The position numbers and the translations under genes are program-made. A stretch of DNA of 64,000 nucleotides from NCBI RefSeq assembly GCF_003024605.1, contig NZ_PYJQ01000009.1, forward strand, positions 744,001 through 808,000, given 5' to 3'. Below the pieces are notes generated by a model. It was not told the origin of the DNA. It saw only the letters and a list, made by a program, of their open reading frames with translations, and searched no databases. Shown here piece by piece: positions 1 through 8,094 of this stretch (positions within the stretch are counted from its first letter, which is position 1; every line of letters begins with the position of its first letter). The DNA comes from Rhizobium sp. JAB6. Lineage in GTDB: Bacteria; Pseudomonadota; Alphaproteobacteria; Rhizobiales; Rhizobiaceae.

Positions 1-2
1 TT

Positions 3-587
3 TATATGGCGCATCGCCTGGCGCATGAGCATCTGTCGCTGTGGCGCTTCCATGCACTGCATCACAGCGTCGAGCGTCTCTGGGTCATCAATACTGGCCG
101 CTTTCACGTCATCGATACGCTGTTCAAGATCGCGCTCGGTCAGATACCGCTTTATCTCCTTGGTGCGCCGTTGCCGGTTTTCCTCTGGATCGGCGCGGTC
201 ACGGCCTTCATCGGCCTCTTGACCCATTGCAATGTCGATATGCGCACTGGTCCGCTCGACCTCATATTCTCCACTCCCCGCCTGCACCGCTGGCATCATT
301 CCAAGATTCTGGCCGAGGGAAATACGAATTACGGGGAAAACCTCGTGATCTGGGACCAGCTTCTCGGCACCTTCTATAACCCGCCGCGTCCATCCTCGAC
401 TGATATCGGCATCACCGGCAAGGTCGCCAAGGGCTTCCTCGCGCAGCTCGTTCAACCCTTCTCGAAGAAGGGCCGCAAGGAGATCATGGGCAAGAAGCCG
501 AAGGAGTTGATCCTGCAGGAAGAACAGGCCGCAAAGGCCGCTGTGGCAAGGCGGAGCGGCAGCATCACGATCCGCAAATCCGGCTAA
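3..587 (+). CDS. sterol desaturase / fatty acid hydroxylase family protein (5' partial)
   Basis: The C-terminal ~195 residues of an integral-membrane di-iron oxygenase of the sterol desaturase/fatty acid hydroxylase superfamily; the frame is open to the window edge, so the true start lies upstream. Visible histidine clusters are HxxHH-like: HALHH near the beginning of the visible part and HRWHH in the middle, with two hydrophobic membrane segments between them. These histidines bind the two irons that activate oxygen for C-H hydroxylation or desaturation of a lipid in the membrane. The tail after about residue 135 is basic and probably cytosolic. The substrate cannot be told from sequence. 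The next gene downstream also looks lipid-related. Confidence 0.85.
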   Translation, partial: YMAHRLAHEHLSLWRFHALHHSVERLWVINTGRFHVIDTLFKIALGQIPLYLLGAPLPVFLWIGAVTAFIGLLTHCNVDMRTGPLDLIFSTPRLHRWHHSKILAEGNTNYGENLVIWDQLLGTFYNPPRPSSTDIGITGKVAKGFLAQLVQPFSKKGRKEIMGKKPKELILQEEQAAKAAVARRSGSITIRKSG

Positions 588-743
588 AATCGGTTCGAAA
601 AATGCGCCAATCTTATCACCCGGACCGGGTGCATTTATCAATGTATGCCTGTGGATAGAAACATCGCGAAAAATTGCTGCCCGGCAATTCACGTATTTCG
701 GTTTCAAACCGGGAAGATATTGTCATCTAACGTGTATTGAAAA

Positions 744-770
744 AGGTAGTCCAGGGGTCTACCTAGGTCC
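744..770. promoter_or_regulatory. overlapping inverted repeats upstream of the E1-KASIII fusion gene
   Basis: AGGTAG at 744-749 and CTACCT at 759-764 form an inverted repeat with a 9-bp spacer, and ACCTAGGT at 761-768 is a perfect 8-bp palindrome overlapping its right half. The pair lies 41-67 bp before the ATG at 811, where an operator or activator site would sit. The rest of the 223-bp gap from 588 shows no gene. The binding protein is unknown. Confidence 0.35.
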
Positions 771-810
771 CTGCAGTTGATTTAGACGAAAGATCAGGAA
801 AATCATTGAG

Positions 811-3800
811 ATGGAAGGGAGGTTTGCCACAGAATACCTTAAGCAACTTCACAGAATATTTTTCGTTTCCAGAGAAATAGATCGCCTTGAGCGAGAGTTC
901 ATCAAGCAAGGCATAGCACATTTTCATGTTTCCGGCGCCGGCCACGAGTCCACGGCGCTGCTCAACGAATTCCTTCAGGACGACGACTGGCTGCATCTGC
1001 ATTATCGCGACAAAGCCCTGATGCTGGCGCGCGGCATGCCCATTCGTGAGTTCTTCTCCAGCCTGCTCGCAACAGCCAATTCGCATTCCGCCGGCCGTCA
1101 GATGAGCGCGCATCTTTCCTCCCGCGCCCTCAACATCACATCGATCGTCGGACCGGTCGGCAACAATGCTCTGCATGCCGTCGGCGTCGCGGCGTCCTTG
1201 AAGCACAAGCCGGGCCTGCCGATCGCCATCTGTTGCGTCGGCGACGGTACCACGCAGCAGGGCGAATTCCTCGAAGCCGTCGCCGAAGCCGTGCGCAGCC
1301 AGTATCCGGTCGTCTTCGTCATCGAGGACAACAGCTTCTCCATCTCGACGCGTACGGGCAAGCAGACCTTCTTCGACCTGCCGGCTGGCCCCGCCTCCTC
1401 TTTCTACGGCATCGATATCATCCGCACGGACGGCGACGATCTCACCGCATCGCGCGACGCCTTTCGAAAAGCCGTCCGCCATAGCCGCAACAACCGCACC
1501 CCAAGCATCGTGCTTCTGAACGTCGAGCGCCTATCCGATCATACTAACGCCGACGATCAGAAGACCTATCGCACCCTGCTGGAAATCGAGGCCGGCTCCT
1601 CGCGCGACCCGCTGCCGAACCTGCGGGCAATGCTCCATAAGGCCGGTGTCGACGCCGATGCGCTGCAGAAGATCGAACAGGAACTGATTGCGGAAGTGCA
1701 GGCGGAAGCCGCCCTTGCCCGCAAGGAAGACGCACCGACGGTCGAGCCGGAAGCCAAGGCTCCCTACCCCGCTTCCTTCGATAAGAAGGCAGAATATCGC
1801 GGCAACGAGAAAGCATCGAAGCTGACGATGCGCGAGGCGCTGAATGTCGTTCTCGACAAGCAGCTGGCCGCCAATCCCGACGTCGTCCTGTTCGGCCAGG
1901 ATATAGAGGATCCGAAGGGCGACGTTTTTGGTGTGACGCGCGGCCTCAGCACCAAATATCCCGACCGCGTGCGCAACGCCGCACTCACCGAATCGACGAT
2001 CGTCGGCACGGCCGTCGGCCGCGCGCTGGCCGGCCAGCGCCCCGTCGCCTTCCTGCAGTTCGCCGATTTCCTGCCGCTTGCCTATAACCAGATCGTCTCT
2101 GAAATGGGCAGCATGTTCTGGCGCAGCAATGGCGCCTGGGAAGCGCCCGTCATCCTGATGGTGAGCTGCGGCGGCTACAAGCCCGGCCTCGGCCCGTTCC
2201 ATGCCCAGAGCTTCGAAGGGATGCTGGCACATACGCCCGGCATCGACGTCGTCATGCCCTCCAGCGCCGGCGATGCCGCCGGCCTGCTGAATGCCGCCTT
2301 CGAGTCGCGACGCCCGACGGTCTTCCTCTATCCGAAGGCCGTGCTCAACAATTCCGACGGCCGCACCTCCGAGGATATCGACAGGCATTTCGTCCATCCC
2401 GGCCTGTCGCGCCATGTTACCCGCGGCCGCGATATCACGCTCGTCAGCTACGGCAACACCGTTTCGCTCTGCGCCAATGCCGCAAGCGCCTTCGAGGCTC
2501 AGGGCTTCTCCGTCGAGGTGATCGATCTGCGCTCGATCTCCCCCTGGGACGAGAAGGAAGTGCTGGCGAGCGCACGGCGAACCCGCCGCCTGATCGTCGT
2601 CCACGAAGATAACCGCACCGTCGGCATGGGCGCGGAAATCATTGCCACCGTCACCGAAAAGACCGATGTGCCTGTTGTCGTGCGCCGGCTTGCCCGCTCG
2701 GACGCCCACATTCCCTTCAACTTCCGCAATCAGCTCGAAACGCTGCCCTCTTATCGCAAGCTGGTCGATCTCATGGCCGAAGTGCTTGAATGCGAGGTCA
2801 CCTGGCAGGAAGAAGATGACAGCGGTCCGACGGCGGCGATCAAGGCGATCGGCTCCGGTCCCGCCGACGAAAACGTCCTCGTGACGGATCTGCTCGTCAA
2901 GCCCGGCGACAAGATCGAGGTCGGCCAGCTCGTTGCCGTCGTTGAAGCGACGAAAGCCTCCGTCGAAATCTGCGCCAATATCGGCGGCGTCGTGCAGGAG
3001 GTCTTCGCCAAGGTCGGCGACCAGATCGCCACCGACAGCCCGCTTCTGACCGTCGATGCCAACCGCGATCTCAGCGAACAGAATTTCGCCCTCGCCTCCG
3101 AAATCCAGAACAAATTCGTGCTGCGGCGCCTGAAGTCGCATGTGATCCAGACGCTGCGCCGTCATACTGGCAGCTTTTCGGAAATAGCCATCAACGGCAT
3201 CGGATTTGCAACCGGCGCCCGCCGCGTCACCAACGAAGAGATCATCCACAATTGGCCGAACCGCCGCGCCGACGAAATCCTCGCGCTGACGGGCATCAAG
3301 AGCCGCTTCTGGGTCGGACCAGAGGAAGGCACGCTGAGTCTTGCCACCAAGGCGGCGCGCGATCTTCTCAAGCAGAACCAGATGTCGATCCACGATATCG
3401 ATCTGGTGATCGCCGCCACCGGCACGCCCGATATCGCCACGCCGTCGCTCGCAAGCCGCGTCGCGGTTGCCGTCGCCGAGGATGGCGTTCGGCCGTCGCT
3501 CGCCGCCTATGACATGGGCGCGGCCTGCTCCGGCTATCTCTATGCGCTGCAGCAGGCCTATGATTTCATTGCACAGCAGAACGACGCCAAGGTGCTGATC
3601 ATCACCTCGGAAGTCCTATCGCCGCTGCTCGACATGAACGATTTCTCCACGGCAATCCTCTTCGGCGATGCCGCCACGGCCAGCCTCGTGACCAGCCGCG
3701 ACATGGCGCGCAACCCGCTCTTTACCGCGAGCCGCCCGATCGTCAGCGGCCGGCCGGAGCCGGGGGATCTGCTCTATGTTCCGCTTCCTGATGATGGCGT

Positions 3801-4134
3801 CATCGCGATGAATGGCCGCTCGGTCTTCACCGAAGCCGTACATTCGATGACCCGATCGATCGAAAACGCCTGCGTCGATGCCGGCATCGAGCTTGCAAAT
3901 CTCGATCTCCTGGTGCCGCACCAGGCCAACCAGCGCATCATCGATACGATCGCCAAGCGCAGCGGCCGCCCTGCCCTCAGCGTCATCGAGACCTATGGCA
4001 ACACCAGCTCGTCAAGCATTCCGCTTGCCATGCTGCATGTCGCCAGCGAACGCTCCGAGCCGCTGAACCTTGGCCTGGTAGCCTTCGGCGGCGGCATGAC
4101 GGCGGGCGCTGCCATCGTACGGACCGTAAAGTAG
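811..4134 (+). CDS. four-module fusion: 2-oxoacid dehydrogenase E1 alpha - E1 beta - lipoyl domain - 3-oxoacyl-ACP synthase III
   Basis: A 1107-residue protein. Residues ~1-290 resemble E1 alpha, with the thiamine diphosphate motif GDGTTQQGE from G144 and its downstream N. Residues ~337-660 are E1 beta, with the TPP-activating glutamate at E394 (ALTES). Residues ~670-745 are a biotinyl/lipoyl carrier fold with the modified lysine at K715 (EATKA). Residues ~770-1107 are a KASIII/FabH-like condensing enzyme with the full triad C906 (ACSG), H1037 (PHQAN) and N1064 (YGNTS). Each part is known alone: E1 decarboxylates 2-oxoacids, the lipoyl arm carries the acyl group, and FabH condenses acyl-CoA with malonyl-ACP. 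No E2 acyltransferase or E3 domain is visible here or next door. Inference: it makes a ketoacyl primer from a 2-oxoacid. It has its own promoter region and is followed by a terminator. Confidence 0.85.
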   Translation: MEGRFATEYLKQLHRIFFVSREIDRLEREFIKQGIAHFHVSGAGHESTALLNEFLQDDDWLHLHYRDKALMLARGMPIREFFSSLLATANSHSAGRQMSAHLSSRALNITSIVGPVGNNALHAVGVAASLKHKPGLPIAICCVGDGTTQQGEFLEAVAEAVRSQYPVVFVIEDNSFSISTRTGKQTFFDLPAGPASSFYGIDIIRTDGDDLTASRDAFRKAVRHSRNNRTPSIVLLNVERLSDHTNADDQKTYRTLLEIEAGSSRDPLPNLRAMLHKAGVDADALQKIEQELIAEVQAEAALARKEDAPTVEPEAKAPYPASFDKKAEYRGNEKASKLTMREALNVVLDKQLAANPDVVLFGQDIEDPKGDVFGVTRGLSTKYPDRVRNAALTESTIVGTAVGRALAGQRPVAFLQFADFLPLAYNQIVSEMGSMFWRSNGAWEAPVILMVSCGGYKPGLGPFHAQSFEGMLAHTPGIDVVMPSSAGDAAGLLNAAFESRRPTVFLYPKAVLNNSDGRTSEDIDRHFVHPGLSRHVTRGRDITLVSYGNTVSLCANAASAFEAQGFSVEVIDLRSISPWDEKEVLASARRTRRLIVVHEDNRTVGMGAEIIATVTEKTDVPVVVRRLARSDAHIPFNFRNQLETLPSYRKLVDLMAEVLECEVTWQEEDDSGPTAAIKAIGSGPADENVLVTDLLVKPGDKIEVGQLVAVVEATKASVEICANIGGVVQEVFAKVGDQIATDSPLLTVDANRDLSEQNFALASEIQNKFVLRRLKSHVIQTLRRHTGSFSEIAINGIGFATGARRVTNEEIIHNWPNRRADEILALTGIKSRFWVGPEEGTLSLATKAARDLLKQNQMSIHDIDLVIAATGTPDIATPSLASRVAVAVAEDGVRPSLAAYDMGAACSGYLYALQQAYDFIAQQNDAKVLIITSEVLSPLLDMNDFSTAILFGDAATASLVTSRDMARNPLFTASRPIVSGRPEPGDLLYVPLPDDGVIAMNGRSVFTEAVHSMTRSIENACVDAGIELANLDLLVPHQANQRIIDTIAKRSGRPALSVIETYGNTSSSSIPLAMLHVASERSEPLNLGLVAFGGGMTAGAAIVRTVK

Positions 4135-4228
4135 TCGCGGTTCCGTTCTGCGGGTATCCTCGCGTCGAGAATGACGAATGCCACATCGTCAATTTGCGCA
4201 CTTCAGCGGCTGCGCATGACCAATAAAC

Positions 4229-4261
4229 AAAACCCCGAGCTCCTCAGGGAGTCGGGGTTTT
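4229..4261. terminator. bidirectional rho-independent terminator
   Basis: A GC-rich stem AAAACCCCGA/TCGGGGTTTT flanks a short loop, with A-runs on the left and T-runs on the right, so it can stop transcription from both sides. It lies between the fusion gene ending at 4134 and the convergent LpxO-like gene ending at 4283. Confidence 0.85.
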
Positions 4262-4282
4262 GAAGCTGAACAGTCGATGTGA

Positions 4283-5128
4283 TCAGCGCTTCGGACGGTT
4301 TCTGAACGCCTCTGCTTCGGCGTAGAACTTCTTTTCCCATTCCTTGTGATTGTCGAGACCTTCCTTGATGAAAGGCGTGAAGATCGCCAGGTTCATCAAA
4401 GCCCAGTTGACGAAACGAGCCGGGAATTTCAGCGGCTTGACAAAGTCGACGAAGAGGACCACGCGGGTCTTGTCGGTATGGTTCCAGGCTTCGTGCTCAT
4501 AGGCGTCGTCGAAGATCAGCGCCTTGCCTTCCTGCCAATGACAAACCTGCTTGTCGACGCGGATGGCAAGCTTGTCATTCGGCTCCGGCACGATGAGGCC
4601 GAGATGCAGGCGAAGCACGCCATTATAGGGGCCGCGATGCGCAGGAAGATGTTTGCCCGGCTCGAAAATCGAGAACATCGCCGTCGTCAGGCCGGGGATC
4701 TTCTGCACGGCCGCCCAGGTGTTCGGGCACGCCTTGATGTTCTGTTCGGATTTCACGCCGAAACCGAGCAGGAAGAAGGTCTTCCAGCGGGTGTCGGTGG
4801 AGATGGTCTTCACGTCGGTGGAGATGTCCTGGAACGTCGGCAGTTCGCTCTGGCGCAATAGTACCTTCTCAAGCTCGGCCCGAATGGCTGGAAAATCCTT
4901 TTCGATCTCGGCCGCCCAGGGGAAAGTCGCGGTGTCATAGACCGGCGGGTTGCCAAGTTTGGCATATTTCAGATTGAGGCTTTCAGCCCAGGCGACGATG
5001 CCCATGAAAAAGCGCGTCATCGCGCTGGGACGGTCCATCGGCGCGATGCCAGCGGTGCCGAAAGTCTGTTCCGGAGCGGGAGATTGGTTGGAAGTGGGAG
5101 CAGGTGCGCTCAAGGGACTCTCCGTCAT
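4283..5128 (-). CDS. LpxO-like aspartyl/asparaginyl beta-hydroxylase (lipid A 2-hydroxylase family)
   Basis: A 281-residue Fe(II)/2-oxoglutarate dioxygenase of the aspartyl/asparaginyl hydroxylase family. The signature PAHRGPYNGVLRLHLGL and the later DDAYEHEAWN carry the iron-binding histidines. LpxO proteins place a 2-hydroxyl group on a secondary acyl chain of lipid A at the inner membrane; the similarity is at family level, so the substrate is inferred. The start at 5128 (MTESPLS) is preferred over an upstream in-frame ATG at 5209 because the 27 extra residues look non-conserved, although neither has a strong ribosome site. It converges with the fusion gene across a shared terminator. Confidence 0.8.
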   Translation of the reverse strand: MTESPLSAPAPTSNQSPAPEQTFGTAGIAPMDRPSAMTRFFMGIVAWAESLNLKYAKLGNPPVYDTATFPWAAEIEKDFPAIRAELEKVLLRQSELPTFQDISTDVKTISTDTRWKTFFLLGFGVKSEQNIKACPNTWAAVQKIPGLTTAMFSIFEPGKHLPAHRGPYNGVLRLHLGLIVPEPNDKLAIRVDKQVCHWQEGKALIFDDAYEHEAWNHTDKTRVVLFVDFVKPLKFPARFVNWALMNLAIFTPFIKEGLDNHKEWEKKFYAEAEAFRNRPKR

Positions 5129-5425
5129 GTCTGTTTTTAAGGGGCTGCCTAGGAGGAAGTATTGGCCCGGGAGGAATCTGCATGGAAATCCCGAAGGCAA
5201 CAGGCACAAAGCTTTGAGATATTTGCCTATCCCTTCCTGATTGACGCCCGACTCCTTTGTTATGCGGTAATTACGATAGCCGATTATATGAGTTGATTAG
5301 TCGATTTTCGCAAGAGAATCCGTTCGCGACGAGCGGTGGTTGGTCGTGCAAGGAATCTCCAGAGATTCTCAAGAGGGATTCACCTCGGAATCGGCAAAAA
5401 TGCGGCGAAATCTGCCGACCTCCAA
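5129..5425. other. gene-free stretch between lpxO-like gene and crcB
   Basis: About 297 bp without a credible gene. It holds the LpxO-like gene's promoter and the crcB 3' end. A short inverted repeat, GAATCTC-CA-GAGATTC, sits at 5353-5368; nothing else is recognisable. Confidence 0.5.
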
Positions 5426-5818
5426 TCACTGCGCAGTTTGAGCCTGAATTATTAGCCGGACAATTGCAAGTCCTCCCATCAGAGCCCCGATCGACAGGAA
5501 AACCGACAGGCCGACATAAGCGATGGCCGGCGTCCATTGGCCGCGCTGCCAAAGCGCAACGCTCTCCAGCGCGAAGGTCGAAAACGTCGTGAATCCGCCT
5601 AGAACGCCTGTAGTCAGAAACAATCGCATCTCCTGCGACATACCGCCGCGAAAGGCGAAATATTCCGTCAGCAGTCCCATGATAAAGGCTCCGAGGATAT
5701 TAATGATGAGCGTACCGAATGGAAATTCGACCCCGAGCAGTCGGGCAACGAGCTCGTTGATACCGAGGCGGAACGCGCCGCCCAGTCCGGCCCCCAGAAA
5801 AACAATAAGATAGATCAC
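5426..5818 (-). CDS. crcB: fluoride-specific channel CrcB/FluC
   Basis: A 130-residue four-helix membrane protein of the CrcB/Fluc family, which exports fluoride as a dual-topology dimer in the inner membrane. Hallmarks are GTLIIN at residues 35-40 and GGFTTFSTF at 74-82, the latter containing the conserved Phe box and TTFST break. Length and hydrophobicity profile are normal for the family. The start ATG at 5818 follows a long leader (5819-6088, minus strand) that holds a hairpin and a candidate fluoride riboswitch, consistent with fluoride-induced expression. Confidence 0.95.
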   Translation of the reverse strand: MIYLIVFLGAGLGGAFRLGINELVARLLGVEFPFGTLIINILGAFIMGLLTEYFAFRGGMSQEMRLFLTTGVLGGFTTFSTFALESVALWQRGQWTPAIAYVGLSVFLSIGALMGGLAIVRLIIQAQTAQ

Positions 5819-5996
5819 GGCAATCTCCCGCTGTGTTTATTGGTCATCATCCGCAACATTCCCGATCGAAAGACCCGAATTGGCGGCGTCGCGATATCGG
5901 CTATCGCAAATGCCGGCGCCAAAATCCGCCCGCCCACAGACCGGTTGAGGCGGTGACTACGAAAACTGAATGGAGCAACGGCAAGATAACAGGCAC

Positions 5997-6037
5997 GACT
6001 CTACTCCTTCGCCTTTCAGGCGTGTTGAGTAGGAGTC
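5997..6037 (-). promoter_or_regulatory. hairpin overlapping the candidate riboswitch 3' end (possible expression platform)
   Basis: On the minus strand GACT(C)CTACTC pairs with GAGTAGAGTC, a 10-bp stem with one bulged C, around an inner CGCC/GGCG stem. The first arm is the last part of the candidate aptamer, so the two structures would compete. No U-tract follows, so attenuation by this stem is uncertain. Confidence 0.45.
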
Positions 6038-6088
6038 ATCAGCTTCCCTGGAAAAATCAGAGCAGCGGTTCGGCCACCATGGCCCGGC
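6029..6088 (-). ncRNA. candidate fluoride (crcB) riboswitch aptamer
   Basis: Read on the minus strand, the segment ends in GCTGATGACTCCTAC, close to the 3' consensus of the crcB motif, and contains CATGGTGG followed by AACCGC upstream of a GCT/AGC-closed loop, in the right order for the aptamer. It lies 211 bp before crcB. Against it, the GATGG loop lacks a clean GGAGT partner for the ACTCC pseudoknot half, so it may be a variant or a degenerate copy. Confidence 0.5.
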
Positions 6089-6173
6089 AGAAATCCATTA
6101 CCGTCGTATTTTCCATACCGAAACAGGCCCGCCGCTGTCAATGCGCCACAGCTGAGGTGCCGCATACTTCCCG

Positions 6174-7001
6174 TCACATCGCGCGGGCCATCATTTCGAT
6201 CGGCGCAAGCAGGCCGGCTTCGACCGACGCGTTGACGTTGCTGCTGCGCTCGCCGGCCCGCGGCCCCATCAGCGTACGGAACCCCTGATTTCGCGCCCCA
6301 CCCGCCGCAGCCTTGGCGCGCGCCTCATGTGCCAGCCGGATCGCGAGGGCGCTGCGGTCCTGCTCCAGTTCCACAGCAAAACCGGCTTCCTCAAGTAAAC
6401 GGCGGTAAACATCGGGGCTGCACACGAAGCTCGTCTCGAGCTCCATCGCCCAAGGCATCGGAAAGGGGAGTGTGCCGTCGCGCATCTGCATGATTTCATA
6501 GAGGCCGAAACGGCCGCCCGGCTTGAGAATGCGCCTGATCTCCGCAAATAGTCTCGCCTTGTCCTCTATGTTCATGCCAACGTGAATGAGCGTCGCCCGA
6601 TCGAAACTGCCGCTCTCGAAGGGCAGCGCCAAAGCGCTCCCCTGCCGGAAAGAGACTTGGTCCGCCAGACCGCAGCGAGCCGTCAGCGAATTGGCGACCT
6701 GAACGAATTCCTCGGTGAGATCGATTCCCGAAACGACGCATCCATAGGAATCCGCAAAATGGCGGGCGGGCCCGCCTAGCCCGGAGCCGATATCCGCGAG
6801 CCGCAAGCCGGCGGAAAGATCGAGATCTCTCGCGAAATCCACCGTGGCCGCATGACGCCCCAGATGGAACTCATCGATATCAGCCAGATCGCGGATGCGA
6901 AGATTGTCGACATCCTTGCCGTCGGCCGCAAGGCTTTGCAGGATCGCCGCTTCCAGCGATCCATGCGTGTAGTGGCTGGCCACTTTTTCCTCGGTAGACA
7001 T
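6174..7001 (-). CDS. class I SAM-dependent methyltransferase
   Basis: A 275-residue Rossmann-fold methyltransferase. Motif I is LADIGSGLG at residues 68-76, with the acidic residue after strand beta-2 at D94 (GIDLTEE) and a typical post-motif 'LKPGGRFGLYE' segment. The family resembles glycine/sarcosine/dimethylglycine and other small-molecule methyltransferases; the substrate is not known. The start at 7001 has a GGGAGTG ribosome site 7 bp upstream. It is not obviously coupled to its neighbours: the gene before it (ending 7043) belongs to the sugar cluster. Confidence 0.8.
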   Translation of the reverse strand: MSTEEKVASHYTHGSLEAAILQSLAADGKDVDNLRIRDLADIDEFHLGRHAATVDFARDLDLSAGLRLADIGSGLGGPARHFADSYGCVVSGIDLTEEFVQVANSLTARCGLADQVSFRQGSALALPFESGSFDRATLIHVGMNIEDKARLFAEIRRILKPGGRFGLYEIMQMRDGTLPFPMPWAMELETSFVCSPDVYRRLLEEAGFAVELEQDRSALAIRLAHEARAKAAAGGARNQGFRTLMGPRAGERSSNVNASVEAGLLAPIEMMARAM

Positions 7002-7042
7002 GCGTGCACTCCCAAGGTTTGGCCCGAAAGCTGGCGATGATA

Positions 7043-8086
7043 TCAGACCTTCAGTTCGCGCCGTTCAACTTCCGTCACCATGGCAAGATCCAGCACTCGC
7101 TGCAAGTTGGCGGCATGGCGAAAGCTCGGATCCTGGCTGCTGCCGGTCATGACAGCTTCGGCAAAGCGCTGGTAGTTGGTCGGCACCGGAGGCACTTCGA
7201 GCACACGCCACGTCGCCGTTTCCGTGTCGTCGCCCAGGCAACCGCGCAGTTCGGAACCGTTCGGGCTGTGCGACACTTCCAGGCCGCCGCGCTCGCCATA
7301 GATGCGCAGCTTCAGCTCATTCAAGTGCCCCGTTGCCCAGCGGCTCGCATGCACGACGCCGAGCGCGCCATTGGCGAAATCGACCGACATCGAGAAGCTG
7401 TCATTCGCATCGAGCGTATATTCGCCGATCCGCTCGCCGGGCGCCTTGGCGAAGGTCTTGAGACGAGCGAAGACATGATCGATATCCGTTGCGGCCCCAT
7501 AGGCGGCGAAATCGCAGATATGGATGCCGATATCGCCAAGAACGCCGTTCGAGCCATGTCCGGTCGACAGTCGCCACAGCCACTTCGACTCGCTGCGCCA
7601 GTCGCCCCAGGCTTTCGAGACGAGCCAGCTCTGCAGATAGGACGCCTCCACATGCTTGACCGTGCCGATCTCGCCTGAAATCACCATCTCGCGTGCCTTC
7701 TGCAACTGCGCGACATTGCGATAGGTCAGGTTGACCATGTTGACGACCCCTGCCCTTTCGGCAGCCTCCGTCATCTCGAGTGCCTTTTCGTAATTCTCCG
7801 CAAGCGGCTTCTCGCAGAGAACGTGCTTGCCGGCGGCAAGCAGCGGCAGGGTCGTCGGATGGTGCGCCTTGTCCGGCGTGACGTTGGTCGCCGCATCGAA
7901 CTCACCCCAGGCCAGCGCCTCGTCGAGCGACGAAAAGCGCTTCTTGATATCGAACGTATCGCAGAAGGCGGTGAGCCTCGTCGCATCCGTATCGACGGCA
8001 CCGGCGATTTCGACGCCGGGAATGCGGGCGAAATGCTCCACATGGTTCTTCGCCATGCCGCCCGTGCCTACTACTATAAGACGCAT
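7043..8086 (-). CDS. Gfo/Idh/MocA family oxidoreductase, ThuB-like
   Basis: A 347-residue NAD(P)-dependent sugar dehydrogenase. The N-terminal Rossmann motif GTGGMA is at residues 7-12 and the family motif CEKP at 91-94, where the lysine helps catalysis. It follows the ThuA-like gene with an 8-bp gap, the same pairing as thuA-thuB in Sinorhizobium trehalose/maltitol utilisation, where the pair handles 3-keto disaccharides. The pairing suggests oxidation or reduction at C3 of a sugar. The exact sugar is inferred, because no trehalose-specific transporter is adjacent. A GAGGT ribosome site precedes the ATG. Confidence 0.8.
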   Translation of the reverse strand: MRLIVVGTGGMAKNHVEHFARIPGVEIAGAVDTDATRLTAFCDTFDIKKRFSSLDEALAWGEFDAATNVTPDKAHHPTTLPLLAAGKHVLCEKPLAENYEKALEMTEAAERAGVVNMVNLTYRNVAQLQKAREMVISGEIGTVKHVEASYLQSWLVSKAWGDWRSESKWLWRLSTGHGSNGVLGDIGIHICDFAAYGAATDIDHVFARLKTFAKAPGERIGEYTLDANDSFSMSVDFANGALGVVHASRWATGHLNELKLRIYGERGGLEVSHSPNGSELRGCLGDDTETATWRVLEVPPVPTNYQRFAEAVMTGSSQDPSFRHAANLQRVLDLAMVTEVERRELKV

Positions 8087-8094
8087 ATGATACC

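Noticed and set aside
1531..3393. A 620-codon open frame antisense to the E1-KASIII gene
   Set aside because: It mirrors a strongly motif-supported gene, has no recognisable domain and shows the Arg/Asp/Gly-rich composition typical of reverse-strand shadows in GC-rich DNA.
5819..5900. A fluoride aptamer immediately in front of crcB
   Set aside because: GATGATGACC on the minus strand is partly similar, but the 5' consensus is absent; the better match lies further upstream at 6029-6088.
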